NCBI GenBank assembly: GCA_016550405.1
Contig: JABXGX010000058.1
Coordinates: 1 to 8,833 of the forward strand
DNA: 8,833 nt
Direction: 5' to 3'
DNA from: an archaeon
GTDB lineage: Archaea > Asgardarchaeota > Hermodarchaeia > Hermodarchaeales > Hermodarchaeaceae
The translations under genes and the position numbers were made by a program. The stretch's first letter is position 1; every line of letters starts with the position of its first letter. Below are positions 6,854 through 8,833 of the stretch, piece by piece. The notes below the pieces were generated by a model. It had not been told where the DNA came from. It was given only the letters and a program-made list of their open reading frames with translations, and searched no databases.

Positions 6854-8299
6854 CTGAACCTTCTTTTCTGTTACAAGCGGACGGTTTGATTCAGAGAGCG
6901 GCTTCTTGGTCTTCAAAACCTCATTCTTAACGACCGTACATAATGGGTCGGTTCGCCCACGTTCAAAGAGTAATTGGAGCCGCCAATTCTTTCGAATTAC
7001 GTCTTGGAGTTTCTGTATTCGTTCTTGGGCTTTCTGTCGACTAGCCGTATCCTCAGACCATTGTTCAGATTTTACTTGAACCGTCGATTCGTATTCGGTG
7101 GGAACCGCTTTAATAACTCGTTCGTAAATATGCTTTCGCGGTCCTTCTTGTCCAATGAGATGATCATAAAACTTTCTTGCCCGAGCCCTTTCCCAATCCC
7201 GGGCTTTTTCGATTTGAGATAGATGATAGCTATCCCGAGTTACTTTCAGAACCGATTCAGGACAAGCATTTTCACAGGCTCCACAAAAAACACAGATGTC
7301 TTTGTTAATGGCAATCTTATCCTTATCACCTGTCGGATAAATTGCCTTTGTGGGGCAAATATTAAAGCAGTTAACACATCCTGTGGGATCACATTTTTCG
7401 AGATTTTCGATTTTAATTTCGCCTGTTAACGGGAGAGAGACATCAAGGGCGTCATATGGACACTTCTCAGCACAGAGAGTACAATCAACACATAAACCAT
7501 TATCTATAGTCATTGAGCCTTCGACGATTGGGTCTTTGATGGTTCGTTTAGGGGCTGATTCACTTGTGACCTTCACTGCATCGGATGGACAGATTTTCTC
7601 ACAAAGCCCGCAATAATCACATTGGGTTGTATCGATTCTTATTCCCACTGCAGGTATGAAATCGGGAGGTTTGGGTTTTTCTTCCGACCAATAAATCCTT
7701 ATGCATTCAGGGCAAAGCAATTCACAGAGTCCGCACCAAGTACATTTATTTTCGTCAATGTTAATGGTTCCTTTTGCATCCGGTTTTCCTTCAGCGACGC
7801 GTTTAGCAGCTTCTAGGTTTTTATATGTCACAAGTTGGAGTTTTGGCGTAACCTTAACATCCACAGTAATTGCATCACGAGGACAAATCTTGGCGCATAA
7901 GACGCAAGGAGCACATTTTTCGTCATCAAGTTCATGTTTGCCTTTTAATCGTGAGTATTGTTTGTCTGCTGGAATATCATCAAAACGAGCTTCGATTGCA
8001 TTGAACAGACAGGCTGAATCACAAAGCCCGCAGAATGTGCATTTATCTTCATCGATAAGAATAAGCGGAGCCCCTTCGAGGCGTCCTGCTGCGATTTCTT
8101 GAACAGGTCCCAGCGCGATAGCATCCCAAGGACAAGGAAGACAGAGACTACAACCGACACAACGGGAGAGATCATATTTGAGGTTCTTATTGAGTAAGGA
8201 AGTTTTCCAGTTATACCGAATATTCGTGTCATCTAGAACTTCACTGGTTACTTTGGGGCGCTCACCGACGGTGATGCGATCACGTTGGGCTTTAGTCAT
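6845..8299 (-). CDS. Polyferredoxin with eight [4Fe-4S]-type Cys motifs (FwdF-like)
   Basis: This 484-residue cytosolic iron-sulfur protein probably acts as an electron wire between redox enzymes. It has eight cysteine quartets: 47/50/53/56, 87/90/93/97, 129/132/135/139, 186/189/192/196, 227/230/233/237, 270/273/276/280, 303/308/311/315 and 336/339/342/346. Five fit the ferredoxin pattern CxxCxxCxxxCP. Quartet 1 is shortened (CxxCxxCxxCP), quartet 2 ends in Cys-Leu, and quartet 7 is CX4CX2CX3C. Eight-cluster polyferredoxins include methanogen FwdF, and the nearby FwdD-like gene favours that role, but it is not certain. Residues 350-484 form a Cys-poor, charged, helix-prone tail rich in Lys and Arg. 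The ATG at 8299 is preferred over an in-frame TTG ten codons upstream because AAAGGGA (8307-8313) is well spaced for it. Confidence 0.88.
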   Translation of the reverse strand: MTKAQRDRITVGERPKVTSEVLDDTNIRYNWKTSLLNKNLKYDLSRCVGCSLCLPCPWDAIALGPVQEIAAGRLEGAPLILIDEDKCTFCGLCDSACLFNAIEARFDDIPADKQYSRLKGKHELDDEKCAPCVLCAKICPRDAITVDVKVTPKLQLVTYKNLEAAKRVAEGKPDAKGTINIDENKCTWCGLCELLCPECIRIYWSEEKPKPPDFIPAVGIRIDTTQCDYCGLCEKICPSDAVKVTSESAPKRTIKDPIVEGSMTIDNGLCVDCTLCAEKCPYDALDVSLPLTGEIKIENLEKCDPTGCVNCFNICPTKAIYPTGDKDKIAINKDICVFCGACENACPESVLKVTRDSYHLSQIEKARDWERARARKFYDHLIGQEGPRKHIYERVIKAVPTEYESTVQVKSEQWSEDTASRQKAQERIQKLQDVIRKNWRLQLLFERGRTDPLCTVVKNEVLKTKKPLSESNRPLVTEKKVQKK

Positions 8300-8327
8300 A
8301 ATAAAGTCCCTTTGTAGAAGTATTACC

Positions 8328-8356
8328 AAGCTAGCTTACCGAATCTTCGCCTATAA
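8328..8356 (-). promoter_or_regulatory. Candidate polyferredoxin promoter with a palindrome at the expected start site
   Basis: On the minus strand TTATAG (8351-8356) could be a TATA box, giving an expected transcription start near 8327-8330. A perfect 10-bp palindrome AAGCTAGCTT occupies 8328-8337, overlapping that start. A repressor operator at this place would block transcription, but a 10-bp palindrome may be chance. The region lies in the 71-bp gap after the surface-protein gene, so readthrough from that gene is also possible. Confidence 0.28.
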
Positions 8357-8370
8357 CGCTTGTTGCCGTC

Positions 8371-8833
8371 CTAGTTACAATCTGTAATTCGTTCGCGATA
8401 CTCCCGTCGACTACTTCCATAGATACTCATAGCCACACTCAGAACTAGAACCGCCAACCCAAGACCTACAAGTGTCAGAGGTACATTGACTTGCCAAGAA
8501 TCAATTGGAGGGGGTGGTGCATCCGGAACACGTAGTAACCATGCGGTTCCACTTAAGGATCAGTAACTCGAAGTGGATCCAGCGAGGACAAAATCACCTT
8601 CCATGCGTTCGACTAAGGAAATTCCAATGTCATTACCCTCGCTACCATAATGTTTTTCCCAAAGAATCTGTCCGCTCTCACTTAACCGGATAACGAGCAG
8701 ATCATGCCAGGGGCTATCTTCAGACTGAGAGACCTCTCCTGCAGTCGCATAACCTCCATTGGAACCGGTAATGATGGCATGTGCGGCTTCATCCAAATCT
8801 AATCCCAGGGTCTGATTCCAAAGTTGTGTGCTA
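8371..8833 (-). pseudogene. C-terminal part of a beta-propeller-repeat surface protein, interrupted by an in-frame TGA
   Basis: The minus-strand frame enters from the right edge and shows two repeats of about 51 residues, each starting with Trp. They have the pattern W..(H/T)(Y/L)G...(D)..ISL.....G.F.LAGST, typical of archaeal and bacterial secreted proteins with WD40/PQQ-like or delta-60-like propeller repeats. TGA at 8560-8562 interrupts the second repeat after AGSTSSY. The same frame then continues for 62 codons to TAG at 8371-8373: SLSGTAWLLRVPD completes the repeat, a PPPPID linker follows, then a hydrophobic span of about 20 residues (VPLTLVGLGLAVLVLSVAM) and a basic tail (SRREYRERITD). 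This is a typical C-terminal membrane anchor with the repeats outside the cell. The unbroken frame after the TGA argues for a single-base change, readthrough or a sequence error and not old decay. The N-terminus is outside the window. Confidence 0.72.
8560..8562 (-). other. In-frame TGA within the surface-protein repeat
   Basis: The codon falls between Tyr and Ser in the loop of a propeller repeat. In related repeats this place is commonly Gly, so a single G to T change in GGA would explain it. The spacing from Tyr to the following AWLL strand is what the family would have with one residue here. No selenocysteine-type stem-loop was identified, though only nearby sequence could be checked. Confidence 0.7.

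Noticed and set aside
6974..8102. Several plus-strand open frames opposite the polyferredoxin
   Set aside because: The minus strand has eight ordered Cys quartets, and the plus-strand products show no family features.
8300..8329. TTG start adding ten residues to the polyferredoxin
   Set aside because: The ATG at 8299 has a well-placed AAAGGGA site, and the extra residues have no ferredoxin character.
8505..8693. Plus-strand 62-codon open frame opposite the surface protein
   Set aside because: The minus-strand frame shows propeller repeats and a membrane anchor, so the plus-strand frame is a shadow.
1..8833. tRNA, rRNA, CRISPR repeats, insertion sequences, attachment sites
   Set aside because: No cloverleaf, repeated spacers, transposase or terminal inverted repeats were recognised on either strand by eye; a covariance-model scan would be needed to exclude small RNAs.

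Overview
The window looks archaeal. It carries a CofC-type coenzyme F420 biosynthesis protein, a small FwdD-like molybdopterin-binding protein, an eight-motif polyferredoxin, an intein-interrupted pyruvate, phosphate dikinase (PPDK), and the end of a repeat-rich surface protein with a C-terminal membrane anchor. GC looks to be in the mid-40s percent by eye. Genes start at ATG or GTG, often with purine-rich ribosome binding sites. An Asgard archaeon (for example the Thorarchaeota group) would fit, but this is an impression from gene content and not proven by the sequence.

Layout. (1) Positions 1-3320, minus strand: ppdK, running off the left edge and interrupted in frame by a 417-residue LAGLIDADG intein (699-1949). 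The intein sits between the Thr and Ser just before the catalytic His. (2) Positions 3321-3503: a divergent promoter region. (3) Positions 3504-4868, plus strand: a GPH/MFS_2-type sugar:cation symporter, ending in a hairpin plus T-run that overlaps the 3' end of the convergent cofC. (4) Positions 4895-6298, minus strand: a two-gene cluster, rhomboid protease then cofC, 24 bp apart. (5) Positions 6437-6814, plus strand: a FwdD-like protein, convergent with (6) positions 6845-8299, minus strand, a polyferredoxin. (7) Positions 8371-8833, minus strand: the C-terminal end of a beta-propeller-repeat surface protein, interrupted by an in-frame TGA.

Functional picture. PPDK interconverts pyruvate and PEP, linking central carbon flow to gluconeogenesis. 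Its activity here should depend on protein splicing, because the intein separates the phospho-carrier His from the conserved GGMT motif. CofC (F420), the FwdD-like protein and the polyferredoxin point to C1 and low-potential redox metabolism (formylmethanofuran or Wood-Ljungdahl style). They are not one operon.

The strongest find is the PPDK intein. Its insertion point is the most conserved part of the phosphohistidine domain, it keeps both catalytic Asp residues of the homing endonuclease, and it lacks both of the His residues usually seen near the C-terminal splice junction. No tRNA, rRNA, CRISPR array or insertion sequence was recognised.
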